Part shown: piece by piece, positions 7,917 to 16,729 of the stretch
Layout: each line of letters starts with the position of its first letter
Position numbering within the stretch: position 1 is the first letter of the stretch
Source of the DNA: Synoicihabitans lomoniglobus
Lineage (GTDB): Bacteria; Verrucomicrobiota; Verrucomicrobiia; Opitutales; Opitutaceae
Assembly: GCF_029023725.1 (NCBI RefSeq)
Contig: NZ_CP119075.1
Coordinates: 925,501-989,500, forward strand
Direction of reading: 5' to 3'
DNA: 64,000 nt
Made by a program: the position numbers and the translations under genes
Notes under the pieces: model-generated
Seen by the model: only the letters and a program-made list of their open reading frames with translations
Database searches by the model: none
Told to the model about the DNA's origin: nothing

Positions 7917-9038
7917 ATGAACCTGCTGCATCGCCACATTTTTTGGAGTGTTTTGACGTCCTGCCTCGCGGCGGTGGGCCTGTTCTCGGTGGTGTTGATC
8001 CTCGGCAATGTGCTCAAGGACATGATGAGCTTCGTATTGGCGGGGCAGCTTCCGGCGACCACGTTTTTATATCTCATGGGGCTACTGATCCCGTATGTCG
8101 CGGCGTATTCGCTGCCCATGGGCATGCTCACGGGGGTGCTGTTGGTGCTCGGCCGCATGTCGTCGCAACGGGAAATCACGGCGATGCGGGCGGCGGGCAT
8201 GAGCATGGGATTCATCGCGCGCCCCATTGTGATTTTGGCGGTGCTGGCGACGGCGGCGTCGATGGCGGTCAACTTCGAGTTCATGCCGCGCGCGCGCACG
8301 GCGTATAAGCAGATCCTGGCGCAGGCGGTGCAGACGAACCCTCTGAGCTTTATTGTGCCCAAAACCTTTGTGCGGGACTTCCCCAACCTCGTGCTCTACG
8401 TCGACGAGAAGGAGGGCGCGCAGTTGCGCGACGTGTGGTTTTGGCGATTGGACAAGGAAAGCCGCGTGCGGGAATTTGGCCGGGCAGGCGCGGGAGAAGT
8501 ATCCTTTGATGAAGAGGCCGGGGCGTTGCAACTGGTGCTGCGCGACGTGGTGGCGGAGGCACGCAGCGATAAGGATCCCGAGGACTATTCGAAAATTCTA
8601 GGCACGACGACGATCGGCGAAGTGCCGCTGACGTTTCGGGTCGACGATATTTTCAGCCGCCGCAAAGCCCGGACCAAATATGCTTGGATGACGTATGCGC
8701 AGTTGAGTGCGGAGCGCACACGATTGCAGAGCACGGGTGGAGTCGGCGAGGTCATGAAACTCGATATCGCGGTGACTGAAAAGGCGTCGAGTGCGGTGGC
8801 GGTGTTGGCGTTTTCGCTCCTCGCGATTCCGCTGGGCATCAAGGTATCCCGCAAAGAGACCTCGGCCAACCTGGGCATCGCGCTGCTTCTCGTGATGGGC
8901 TACTATTTTCTGACCGTCATCGTGTCGTGGTTGGAGAACAGTCCCGAGTTGCGCCCCGATCTTCTGATGTGGGGGCCGGCGGCGTTGTTTTTGTTGATCG
9001 GGCTCTGGCTGTTTCGCCGCGTCGACACGGTGCGATAG
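7917..9038 (+). CDS. LptF/LptG family permease (YjgP/YjgQ)
   Basis: A 373-residue inner-membrane protein of the LptF/LptG family, which with LptB extracts lipopolysaccharide from the inner membrane. Three hydrophobic segments lie in the first 110 residues (HIFWSVLTSCLAAVGLFSV; FLYLMGLLIPYVAAYSLPMG), then a periplasmic beta-jellyroll region, then three C-terminal segments. The S.QREITAMRAAGMS coupling-helix motif after the second segment is the family hallmark. The start is the ATG at 7917, since upstream in-frame residues are basic and unlike the family. Only one of the usual pair is encoded here. Confidence 0.88.
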   Translation: MNLLHRHIFWSVLTSCLAAVGLFSVVLILGNVLKDMMSFVLAGQLPATTFLYLMGLLIPYVAAYSLPMGMLTGVLLVLGRMSSQREITAMRAAGMSMGFIARPIVILAVLATAASMAVNFEFMPRARTAYKQILAQAVQTNPLSFIVPKTFVRDFPNLVLYVDEKEGAQLRDVWFWRLDKESRVREFGRAGAGEVSFDEEAGALQLVLRDVVAEARSDKDPEDYSKILGTTTIGEVPLTFRVDDIFSRRKARTKYAWMTYAQLSAERTRLQSTGGVGEVMKLDIAVTEKASSAVAVLAFSLLAIPLGIKVSRKETSANLGIALLLVMGYYFLTVIVSWLENSPELRPDLLMWGPAALFLLIGLWLFRRVDTVR

Positions 9039-9162
9039 CGCGAAATATTACGGAATCGTCATCCGCTGATGCGCTTCACGTAACCTGCGTCTGGTATGGT
9101 GGATGGGGCCGGACGAACTCCTCGGACCGGCAGATCGAAACCACAACGCCTTACCGATACCC

Positions 9163-9483
9163 ATGAAAACGTTTTCCTCCCTGTTGCTCATCCTACTGGT
9201 CTCGGCCGGCGTTTGTCTGGCAGACAGCGAAATGGCGGGTTCGATCGCAGTCCCGCGCCAGACCCCCAAATGGCAGTTGCCGGCCTTGGCTAAACTCTCG
9301 GCCACGGACGCGATTGAAGTCGCCCGGGCTGCGGAACCCGGAGCAGTGGTGGAAGTGAAGCTCAAGGTGGACGACCACTTCCTCATATACGAAGTGGAGA
9401 TCGTGCGGGCCGACCACACGATGGTCGAGCTGGCGATCGATGCGGGCACCGGCGCGATCCTGGAAGTCGACGAAGACAACTAG
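9163..9483 (+). CDS. Secreted PepSY-domain protein
   Basis: A 106-residue exported protein with a signal peptide (MKTFSSLLLILLVSAGVCLA, likely cleaved before DSE) and one PepSY domain. The domain pattern is visible in DAIEVARAAEPGAVVEVKLKVDDHFLIYEVEIV and the closing DAGTGAILEVDEDN. PepSY proteins are thought to restrain or sense peptidases or ions in the periplasm and often lie beside two-component systems. Here the stop codon overlaps the stop of the convergent histidine kinase, which supports a functional link. Confidence 0.82.
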   Translation: MKTFSSLLLILLVSAGVCLADSEMAGSIAVPRQTPKWQLPALAKLSATDAIEVARAAEPGAVVEVKLKVDDHFLIYEVEIVRADHTMVELAIDAGTGAILEVDEDN

Positions 9484-10835
9484 ACGGCTGTCGGCGCGGC
9501 GTGGACCCGAGGGATAGTGACCTCGAAACGAATCAGCCCTTCGGGATCGGGGACGAGTTCCACCTCGCCGCCATGGTCGCGAGCAATTTCGCGGCAAAGG
9601 CTGAGACCGAGGCCGCTGCCGCGGGACGCGTGCGATTGATCGACCTGGAAAAAGCGATCAAAAAGACGAGGCATCGCATCGGCGGGAATGGGGTTGCCGG
9701 TGTTGCGAATGATGAACTGCGCGTGGTCGCCCGACGCCTGCAGGGTGTAGTCAAGTCGACCGGCGTCCCGGTTATATTTAACGGCGTTGGCCAATAGGTT
9801 GAGCAGTAGGCGGCGGATCTGACTCGGGTCGCCGAGAATCATAAGATGGGGTTCGATGTTGGCGGTGACGGTGAGCTCCCGCTCCGCGCTGAGCAGGTCC
9901 ACGTCTTCGGCCATCTCCCCCAGCATCGCGCTCAGATCGAAAGTGGTTTTCTCCGGGCTCGATCGGCCGGCGTCGAACCGGGCGAGGAGGAGCAGTTGAT
10001 CGATGATCTGGTGCATGCGATCGACCTCTTGCTGAGCGCTCAACAGACCGGACTCGGCGGACGGTCCGAGCTGGTGGGTTTCCAGCATACGCTCGATCTC
10101 CCCCTTGATGACGGTGAGGGGAGTGCTCAACTCATGGGAGGCGTCACCCGCGAAGCGTTTGGCTTGGAGGTAACTTTTTTCAATGCGTTCGAGCATGGCG
10201 TTGAGCACCTCGGTGAAGCGGGCGATTTCGTCGTCGTTGCCGCTCGTCGGCAGGCGTTGGCTCAATTCGCCCGCACCGATGTGGGCGGCGGCGGCGGTGG
10301 CATCGCGGATGGGTTTGAGCGAGCGGCCGGCGACGAGCCAGCTGATCCAGGCGGTGAGGGCGGTGACGAAGGGCAACAGCACGACCTCGGCCGTGATCAA
10401 GTCGAGCAGCACGTCGCGGAATTCTTCGAGATTGTGACCGACCACGATGACGTGCTCGCCCGAGCTCATCACGAAAACCCGCCAGTTTTGATCTGCCGAT
10501 TTTTCGAATCGCAGTCCCTCGAACCCGGAGGCGGATCGAATTACGGGGGACGGGAAACTGGGGGTGCGGCCGATGATCTGTCGTTCGGTCGTCAGCAGGG
10601 CGAGACCAAGCCAAGGCTCGAACTCATCTTCTTGGAAATCCTCGGGCTCGAATTGATCATGACTGATGTCGGCGGCCAGCTCGAGAGCCTCTCCGCGCAA
10701 GTGTTCGTCGATGGCCTCCAGGTCCTCGAAATAGACGTAAATCACGGTCGAAGCGGCGAGGACGATGAGCGCGAAGGTGGTGACGCTCGCCGTCCAAACC
10801 GAGATGCGAAAACGCAATGAGCGGGTGGACATCAT
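9480..10835 (-). CDS. Sensor histidine kinase
   Basis: A 451-residue membrane kinase with the standard order: first membrane segment about residues 14-34, an acidic periplasmic sensor of about 125 residues, second membrane segment about 160-180, HAMP linker, then the transmitter. The H-box is DASHELSTPLTVIKG (phospho-acceptor His), where the more common Arg after Leu is Ser. The N-box is LLANAVKYN and the G-box is GSGLGLSLC. It overlaps the response regulator by 4 bp. The acidic sensor and the adjacent PepSY protein suggest sensing of cations or envelope state, but this is inferred. Confidence 0.93.
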   Translation of the reverse strand: MMSTRSLRFRISVWTASVTTFALIVLAASTVIYVYFEDLEAIDEHLRGEALELAADISHDQFEPEDFQEDEFEPWLGLALLTTERQIIGRTPSFPSPVIRSASGFEGLRFEKSADQNWRVFVMSSGEHVIVVGHNLEEFRDVLLDLITAEVVLLPFVTALTAWISWLVAGRSLKPIRDATAAAAHIGAGELSQRLPTSGNDDEIARFTEVLNAMLERIEKSYLQAKRFAGDASHELSTPLTVIKGEIERMLETHQLGPSAESGLLSAQQEVDRMHQIIDQLLLLARFDAGRSSPEKTTFDLSAMLGEMAEDVDLLSAERELTVTANIEPHLMILGDPSQIRRLLLNLLANAVKYNRDAGRLDYTLQASGDHAQFIIRNTGNPIPADAMPRLFDRFFQVDQSHASRGSGLGLSLCREIARDHGGEVELVPDPEGLIRFEVTIPRVHAAPTAV

Positions 10836-11503
10836 TCGGAGGCGAGAGAGTAGCCGACGCCGCGGACGGTTTGAATCAGTTTGGGCGTGAAATCGTCGTC
10901 GATCTTGCGCCGCAGCCGCTGCACGGCGACGTCGACCACATTGGTCTCGGGATCAAATTGATAACCCCAGACGCGTTGACATAGGAACGTGCGGGAGAGC
11001 ACCCGGCCCGGGCTGCTCAGAAAAGTTTCGAGTAGAGCGAATTCGCGGGCGGTCAAATCGATGTCGGTGCCGGCGCGTCGCACGGTGCGCTGGTGGAGGT
11101 TGAGGCTGAGATCGCCGTGGCTGAGCACGCTGAGGGTGTCGCCGGTGTGGCGGCGCACAATGGCGCGGAGGCGGGCCACCAGTTCGACGACGGAAAACGG
11201 TTTGGGCATGTAGTCGTCGGCTCCGAGTTCGAGGCCTTCGACGCGCTCGTTTACGTCGCCGCGGGCGGTGAGCAGGATGACGGGGACGGTGTTGCGCTGG
11301 CTGCGCAGCTTGCGCAACAGGCTCAAACCATCGCGACCGGGCAGCATGACATCGAGGACCATGGCGTCGAAAGTATGCTCGTTGGCGAGCAGCAGTCCTT
11401 CATCGCCGTTGTGGCACACTTCCACGGCCCAGCCTTGTTCGGTGAGTCCGGCCGAAATGAGTCCGGCCACCTTTTTTTCGTCTTCAACTACGAGGATTCG
11501 CAC
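10832..11503 (-). CDS. OmpR-family response regulator
   Basis: A 223-residue two-domain regulator. The receiver domain has the acidic pocket (VVEDE at the N-terminus), the phospho-acceptor Asp in MVLDVMLPGRDG near residue 51, the Thr in ILLTARG and the Lys in DDYMPKPFS. The C-terminal winged helix has the OmpR pattern LTAREFALLETFLSSPGRVLSRTFLCQRVWG and ends RGVGYSLASE. It is first in the operon with the kinase and is divergent from an LtaS-like gene across a 128-bp region that contains repeated half-sites. Confidence 0.95.
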   Translation of the reverse strand: MRILVVEDEKKVAGLISAGLTEQGWAVEVCHNGDEGLLLANEHTFDAMVLDVMLPGRDGLSLLRKLRSQRNTVPVILLTARGDVNERVEGLELGADDYMPKPFSVVELVARLRAIVRRHTGDTLSVLSHGDLSLNLHQRTVRRAGTDIDLTAREFALLETFLSSPGRVLSRTFLCQRVWGYQFDPETNVVDVAVQRLRRKIDDDFTPKLIQTVRGVGYSLASE

Positions 11504-11556
11504 GGCGTCACCCTAGGTGTTGGACGGGGAGCGCCCAGAATAATTCGCTGGGTTCA

Positions 11557-11591
11557 TTACAGGTTGATGGAGCATTCGTTACAGCGCTGTC
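11557..11591. promoter_or_regulatory. Candidate response-regulator binding region
   Basis: TTACAG occurs at 11557-11562 and again at 11579-11584, exactly 22 bp (two helical turns) apart. The second copy begins a near-palindrome TTACAGCGCTGTCA with a perfect ACAGCGCTGT core. OmpR-type regulators bind repeated half-sites on one face of the helix. The position between the regulator gene and the divergent LtaS-like gene would suit control of both. No experimental consensus is matched, so this is a candidate only. Confidence 0.35.
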
Positions 11592-11631
11592 ATGTTCCGA
11601 ACGTTTGTTGCGGCGCTGCTTCTTACGCGGC

Positions 11632-13614
11632 ATGGCAGATCTAGAAATGGGCATATTGCAACGATTTGAGACAGCGGCTCCGGTGCGCTGGATAAAGACC
11701 CGCATGGGGGGAGCAGGGCTGTTTTTGCTCATGTTTGTGACGCTTGCGTTACTCACGCGGATGGCTCTTTTGCTCAAATCGGCCGGCGAGGTTTCGTGGA
11801 ATTTGACGCTACTGGCGTCGTTTGCGTGGGGCGTGGTTTACGATGTCGGCGCGGCGCTGTGGTGGTCATTGCCGGTGGTGCTGGTGCTGATGCTTTTGCC
11901 GGCACCCACGTTCCAGTATCGGGCGGTCCGCGGGGCCGTGATCGGTGCGATTGGCGTGGGGTTTTTCCTGATGTTGTTCTCCGGCGTGTCGGAGTGGACG
12001 TTCTGGGATGAGTTTGGGGTGCGCTTTAATTTCATCGCAGTCGATTACCTTGTCTACACGACCGAAGTGATCGGCAACATCCGTGAGTCTTATCCGATGC
12101 CGTTGATCATCGGAGGCGTGGCGTTGGGCGCGATCGGACTCACCGGGATGATGGTGCGCACGGGTTTGCCGCAGATCTGGATGGAGGCGGCGGCCACGCC
12201 GTGGCGTCGTCGTTATGCGACCGGGCTGGTGTGGATCGTGGTCGCGGTCAGTTTTGGTTCGCTGCTGAGCGAGCGTTGGTTGCCGACGTTTGCCAACAAC
12301 TACAACCGGGAGCTGGCGAAGAACGGCGGCTGGGCCTTGTTCGCCGCCTTCTGGGCCAACCAACTCGAGTTCGATCAATTCTACGAGACGTTGCCGGAGG
12401 ACCGGGCGTTTGCCATGGTGCGGGAAAATCTGGTGCGCGATGGCTCCGTGTTGATGGGTAGTGAAGCCGAGGATACGTTGCGCCAGATTTCCGCGATGCA
12501 GCCGGAGCAGCGGCCGAACGTGATTCAAATTACGGTGGAGAGTCTGAGTGCCAGCTTCATGGCCCGCTATGGCAATACGGACGGGATCACGCCGGAGTTG
12601 GACAAACTCGTCGCGGACTCGCTCGTGTTTGATCAATTTTATGCGACCGGCACCCGCACCGTGCGTGGCATGGAGGCGTTGACCTTGTCGCTGCCGCCGA
12701 CGCCGGGCCGCTCGCTGGTGAAACGGCCCGACAACGAGAACCTGTTTTCCTTGGGGTCGGTTTTTCAAAGCAAAGGCTACGACACGGCGTTCATCTACGG
12801 TGGTTACGGTTACTTCGACAACATGAACTACTTTTTCGGCCACAACGGTTACCGCATCGTGGATCGCGGGCAGGTGGCGGACGAAGACATCACGTTTGCC
12901 AACGCCTGGGGCGCCTGTGACGAGGATTTGTTCGACTGGTCGCTGCGCGAAGCGGACGCGACGGCCAAGACCGGGAAGCCGTTTTTTCAGTTTGTGATGA
13001 CGACTTCGAACCATCGACCGTTCACGTATCCGGAGGGGCGGATCGATCTGCCGTCCAAGGAATCGCGGCGCAATGGCGGGGTGAAATACACCGACTACGC
13101 CATCGCCAAGTTTCTCCGCGATGCCTCCACGCGTCCTTGGTATAAGGATACGATCTTCGTGATCGTGGCGGATCACTGCGCGAGTTCGGCCGGCAAGACG
13201 ACATTGCCGGTATCCAACTACCACATCCCGTTGCTGATTTTTGCGCCGGGCGGTCAGATTGAGCCTGGCGTGGTGGACGAAATCACCAGCCAGGTGGACT
13301 ATGCGCCGACGCTGTTGGGACTGTTGAACTGGTCCTACCCGAGCCGGTTTTTCGGCCGGGATGTGATGCACGATGGGTGTGAGCGGCCGGCCCGGGCATT
13401 CGTGGGCACCTATCAAAAAATGGGTTTGTGGGACGGCGAACGGCTGGCCGTCTTGAGTCCGGTGCGTCACAAAGCCATGTTTGGCACGACCACCGGCACC
13501 GAAGTTTTAATCAGTGAAGGTCAGGATGATCCGTTGATTCAGGAAGCGACTTCCTATTATCAGACGGCGAGTGATCTGTTCCGACTCGACGCCTACCGTG
13601 CCTACACGCCTTGA
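11632..13614 (+). CDS. LtaS-like membrane sulfatase-fold transferase
   Basis: A roughly 660-residue protein with about five N-terminal membrane segments (residues 20-195) followed by a periplasmic alkaline-phosphatase/sulfatase-fold domain. The nucleophile Thr lies in TGTRTVRG, preceded by VIQITVESLSASFM with its metal-binding Glu; further metal ligands lie in FIYGGYGYFDNMN and VIVADHCA. The family comprises lipoteichoic acid synthases and, in Gram-negatives, transferases that put phosphoglycerol or phosphoethanolamine on envelope glycans or lipids; which one applies here is not known. The start is uncertain: ATG 11632 and ATG 11647 are both possible and neither has a clear ribosome site. Confidence 0.85.
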   Translation: MADLEMGILQRFETAAPVRWIKTRMGGAGLFLLMFVTLALLTRMALLLKSAGEVSWNLTLLASFAWGVVYDVGAALWWSLPVVLVLMLLPAPTFQYRAVRGAVIGAIGVGFFLMLFSGVSEWTFWDEFGVRFNFIAVDYLVYTTEVIGNIRESYPMPLIIGGVALGAIGLTGMMVRTGLPQIWMEAAATPWRRRYATGLVWIVVAVSFGSLLSERWLPTFANNYNRELAKNGGWALFAAFWANQLEFDQFYETLPEDRAFAMVRENLVRDGSVLMGSEAEDTLRQISAMQPEQRPNVIQITVESLSASFMARYGNTDGITPELDKLVADSLVFDQFYATGTRTVRGMEALTLSLPPTPGRSLVKRPDNENLFSLGSVFQSKGYDTAFIYGGYGYFDNMNYFFGHNGYRIVDRGQVADEDITFANAWGACDEDLFDWSLREADATAKTGKPFFQFVMTTSNHRPFTYPEGRIDLPSKESRRNGGVKYTDYAIAKFLRDASTRPWYKDTIFVIVADHCASSAGKTTLPVSNYHIPLLIFAPGGQIEPGVVDEITSQVDYAPTLLGLLNWSYPSRFFGRDVMHDGCERPARAFVGTYQKMGLWDGERLAVLSPVRHKAMFGTTTGTEVLISEGQDDPLIQEATSYYQTASDLFRLDAYRAYTP

Positions 13615-14302
13615 AACCTGGCGCTCGTGGTGGATCGTGCTGGGCCTGTTGGCGCTCACGCTCGCCCTGTCGGAACTCACCTCGATCGACATCCGGGTGC
13701 AGGACTGGTTCTTCAATGAGGAGACCGGCACGTGGTTGATCGGGCGACGTGATCCGATTCCGCGGGCATTGTTCTACAATGGTCCGAAGTATGTGATCAT
13801 TCTATTGGGCGTGACGCTGCTCACACTGCTGCTCGGTCGACCGTCCTGGCGGGAACGGTGGCACGTCACGCGCAAGGGGCTTGGCGTGGTGTTGCTCACG
13901 TTGGCGATCGTGCCGGCATTGATTGGTCAAATCAAAGCCACGACCGGCGTTTACTGCCCGTGGGACATTCGTCGCTACGGCGGTCCCGCTCCCTACGTGC
14001 GGGTATTTGAGATGCATCCGGAAAACGATCGGCCGCCGTATAAAGGCCGCGGATTTCCGGCCGGTCATGCCAGCGGTGGATTCGCTTTGGTGGGGCTCGC
14101 TGCGCTGACGCAGACGCGCCGCCAATACTACGCGGCAATCGCGCTCGCGTTGGGGTTGGGCTGGGTAATGGGTATCTATCAATTTGCGAAGGGCGCGCAC
14201 TACGTGAGCCATAACCTGGTCACCATGTGGATCACCTGGTTGGTCTACGTGCCGATCCAGCGCGGGATGAGCCGCGCGGGCCGCGAATCGAATCTCACGT
14301 AA
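13598..14302 (+). CDS. PAP2-family membrane phosphatase
   Basis: A 234-residue membrane protein of the type 2 phosphatidic acid phosphatase superfamily, with about six hydrophobic segments. The three catalytic blocks are a variant KATTGVYCPWD, the PSGH-like GRGFPAGHASGG, and GAHYVSHNLVTMW, where the usual final Asp is Asn-Leu. It overlaps the LtaS-like gene by 17 bp when the GTG at 13598 is used (a GTG at 13571 is an alternative), so the two are cotranscribed. A lipid phosphatase paired with a phospholipid-using transferase suggests recycling of its lipid by-product (inference). Confidence 0.85.
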   Translation: MPTRLETWRSWWIVLGLLALTLALSELTSIDIRVQDWFFNEETGTWLIGRRDPIPRALFYNGPKYVIILLGVTLLTLLLGRPSWRERWHVTRKGLGVVLLTLAIVPALIGQIKATTGVYCPWDIRRYGGPAPYVRVFEMHPENDRPPYKGRGFPAGHASGGFALVGLAALTQTRRQYYAAIALALGLGWVMGIYQFAKGAHYVSHNLVTMWITWLVYVPIQRGMSRAGRESNLT

Positions 14303-14304
14303 CG

Positions 14305-14686
14305 TCAGGCCGCGACCGTCGGCACGTCGCAGGGTTGGATGCGGCGATCCCGAGTCGCGAGAACAAGTCTCTCGGCCAAGATTTGAGCGGCGAGCATGCG
14401 GTCGAACGGGTCGGAGTGAACCGCGGGCAGTTGGAGGGATTGACTGGCGTGGACCGCGGTCACCGGTAGCTCGGCAAATTCATCCTCCAGCAGGACGGAA
14501 ACGAAACTGTCGGGATTTTTTAACTTTCCCTGGGCTTGCTCGAGGTTTTCTAGCCGGTTGATACGGGATCACCCGGACCATCGGCTTACCTGCTTTGGCG
14601 ATGATGACCTCCTCGCCGGCCGCCACTTTTTCGACCAACCGGGAGAGGTGGGTTTTGGCGGTTTGAATGTTGATGATCTCGGACAT
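14305..14686 (-). pseudogene. Chimeric remnant of a Phd-antitoxin / VapC-toxin pair
   Basis: The first ~54 codons (from ATG 14686) encode a normal Phd/YefM antitoxin start: MSEIINIQTAKTHLSRLVEK, then AGKPMVRVIPYQPARKPR and PGK. In the next reading frame the sequence from about 14560 down to the TGA at 14305 encodes the last ~80 residues of a PIN-domain toxin, including GKLKNPDSF, EFAELPVTAVHA and the hallmark DPFDRMLAAQ, ending TRDRRIQPCDVPTVAA. The antitoxin C-terminus and the toxin N-terminal half, including its start and first catalytic Asp, are missing. The junction is near 14530-14560. The antitoxin frame runs on 15 residues to a stop at 14480. A functional toxin is not possible. Confidence 0.8.
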
Positions 14687-14719
14687 GACGACCTGGCTTT
14701 ATCCTGATCAACGCAGTTC

Positions 14720-14869
14720 ACAGAAGGTAACAAAGTTAACAAAGCGTTGTAATAAAGTGAGTTAAATCGAGTAAACTGCATGACATCCAACTCACCTTAC
14801 GGGTGAATAAATTGATGCCCATAATCGCCTGCAACTCGTTCCAGCTTCGTGCTCTTCGTTGCCTTCTGT
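14720..14869. repeat. Inverted repeat beside the decayed toxin-antitoxin pair
   Basis: ACAGAAGGTAACAAAG (14720-14735) and CTTCGTTGCCTTCTGT (14854-14869) are inverted copies of one 16-base sequence with two mismatches, separated by 118 bp of A+T-rich DNA with no convincing gene. The arrangement resembles a small dispersed repeat or non-autonomous element end, and it lies directly upstream of the antitoxin start. The interval 14687-14957 holds nothing else apart from the hairpin at 14900-14931. Confidence 0.4.
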
Positions 14870-14899
14870 AAAATCCAACTGCGGAATCTCGGTTGATGA

Positions 14900-14931
14900 G
14901 ACCAACCAGACCAGACTTGGTCTGGTTGGTC
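14900..14931 (-). terminator. Perfect 14-bp hairpin downstream of leuA
   Basis: GACCAACCAGACCA, a GACT loop and TGGTCTGGTTGGTC form a perfect 14-bp stem 27 bp beyond the leuA stop. On the leuA strand it is followed by CTCATCAACC rather than a T tract. It is therefore either a factor-assisted terminator or an RNA 3'-end protector and not a textbook intrinsic terminator. Confidence 0.5.
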
Positions 14932-14957
14932 AAAGGAGGAGCCAGCCCGGGCCGCGT

Positions 14958-16622
14958 TTAGTCGAGGAGAGCTCGATTCATCGCGCTGGCGACGGCTTTG
15001 ATGGAGGCAATGTCGATGCTGGTGTCGATGCCGGCGCCGTAGAGCGGTTTACCATTTATCGGTTGAATCTGAATGTAGGAAACCGCCTGGGCGCGGGCGC
15101 CGATGCCGAGGGAATGTTCGGTGTAGTTGAGGAATTCAAACTCCAGCAACTCGGCTTCGCGGACGGCGGTCACGAACGCGTTGATGGGACCGTTGCCCTG
15201 GCCCGTGAGGGTGCGGCCGGTGCCGTTGATGACTAGGTCCGCTTCGCAGGTGACCACCTTGTCCTTTTCAGTGGTGCGGAAGTCGACGACCTCGATGGGT
15301 TGTTTACGATCGAGATACTCGGCTTGGAAGGCTTCGAGAATGTCGGCGGCCGACAGCTCCGTGCCCTTGGTGTCGGCGAGACGGTTGACCACCGGACCGA
15401 ATTCGCGGTGCATCGCCTTGGGCAGGGTGAAGCCGTATTCGTTTTCGAGGATGTAGGCCACGCCGCCTTTGCCCGACTGGGAATTGATGCGGATGATCGC
15501 CTTGTAGTCGCGACCGATGTCGGCGGGATCGATGGGAATGTAGAGGACATCCCACGGTTCTCCCGCGATCTGTTTGTCCCACGACTTTTTGATGGCGTCC
15601 TGATGCGAGCCGCTGAAGGCCGTGAACACCAAGTCGCCCGCGTAGGGGGAGCGGGGCGGCACGTCCATGCGGGTGGTGCGTTCGTAAATCTCCCGGATCT
15701 CGTTGAGGTCGGAGAAGTCGAGCTTCGGGTCCACGCCCTGGGTTTGCAAGTTGAGTGCGACGGTCACGATATCGAGGTTGCCGGTGCGCTCGCCATTGCC
15801 GAAGAGCGTGCCTTCAACGCGATCAGCGCCGGCCAGCAAGCCCAACTCGGTGGCGGCGATGCCGGTGCCGCGGTCGTTGTGGGTGTGCAGGGAAACGATG
15901 GTCAGATCGCGGCGGGTGAGGTGGCGGCACATCCATTCGATTTGATCGGCATGGATGTTGGGCGTGGCGTATTCGACGGTGGCGGGTAGGTTCAGGATGA
16001 CCTTGTTGTCGGCCGTGGGTTGCCAGACGTCGGTCACGGCTTCGCAAATTTCCAACGCGAAATCCATTTCGGTGCTGGTGAAGCTCTCGGGCGAGTATTC
16101 CAGCACGATGCGATGGCCGGCCGCGACCAAAGGCGCGGTCTCCGCTTTCATGAGCGCCACGGCATCCGTCGCGATCTTTTTGATGGCGGGACGATCCGCA
16201 CCGAACACGTAGTTGCGCTGGGCGGGGGAGGTGGAGTTGTAGAGGTGGAAGATGACGTTCTTCGCCCCGGCGATGGCCTCGCAGGATCGCTTGATGAGAT
16301 CTGCCCGGCATTGGCACAGGATCTGGATGGAGACGTCGTCGGGGATACGATTTTCGTCGATGAGACGGCGGCAGAAATCGAACTCGATTTGCGAAGCGGA
16401 AGGAAAGCCGACTTCGATTTGCTTGAAGCCGATGCGCACGAGCATGTCGAAGAACTCGAGTTTTTCGACGACGCTCATGGGTTGGGCGAGCGCTTGATTG
16501 CCATCGCGCAAGTCGACACTGCACCAAATGGGCGCGGTGGTCTGGGTGCGGCTGGGCCATTGCCGGTCGGGCAAATCGATCGGCGGGAATGGTCGGTATT
16601 TCGAAGCGGGGAAAGCGGACAT
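14958..16622 (-). CDS. leuA: 2-isopropylmalate synthase
   Basis: A 554-residue enzyme catalysing the first committed step of leucine synthesis, joining acetyl-CoA and 2-oxoisovalerate. It belongs to the longer form: an N-terminal KYRPFPPIDLPDRQWP segment, then the TIM barrel with its metal-binding Asp in SVDLRDGNQAL, GFKQIEVGFPSAS, the metal-binding HTHNDRGTG and GADRVEGTLFGNGERTGNLD. The C-terminal regulatory domain that senses leucine ends IDTSIDIASIKAVASAMNRALLD. The start is the ATG at 16622, the first Met that matches the family N-terminus. The 30 bases before it are pyrimidine-rich with no Shine-Dalgarno. A structured leader lies upstream. Confidence 0.95.
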   Translation of the reverse strand: MSAFPASKYRPFPPIDLPDRQWPSRTQTTAPIWCSVDLRDGNQALAQPMSVVEKLEFFDMLVRIGFKQIEVGFPSASQIEFDFCRRLIDENRIPDDVSIQILCQCRADLIKRSCEAIAGAKNVIFHLYNSTSPAQRNYVFGADRPAIKKIATDAVALMKAETAPLVAAGHRIVLEYSPESFTSTEMDFALEICEAVTDVWQPTADNKVILNLPATVEYATPNIHADQIEWMCRHLTRRDLTIVSLHTHNDRGTGIAATELGLLAGADRVEGTLFGNGERTGNLDIVTVALNLQTQGVDPKLDFSDLNEIREIYERTTRMDVPPRSPYAGDLVFTAFSGSHQDAIKKSWDKQIAGEPWDVLYIPIDPADIGRDYKAIIRINSQSGKGGVAYILENEYGFTLPKAMHREFGPVVNRLADTKGTELSAADILEAFQAEYLDRKQPIEVVDFRTTEKDKVVTCEADLVINGTGRTLTGQGNGPINAFVTAVREAELLEFEFLNYTEHSLGIGARAQAVSYIQIQPINGKPLYGAGIDTSIDIASIKAVASAMNRALLD

Positions 16623-16729
16623 GGGAAAAGGAAAAAAGGTAGAAATGAAGAGTGAAGTCGAGACAGCGGAAGCCCGATTCGTTTCCGCGGATAGGAGCGG
16701 ACGTCGCAGCTGCTGGTAGGCAAGAGGTG

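Noticed and set aside
11866..13470. A 534-codon open frame opposite the LtaS-like gene
   Set aside because: Rich in Arg, His and Pro without domain features; an antisense artefact of the real gene.
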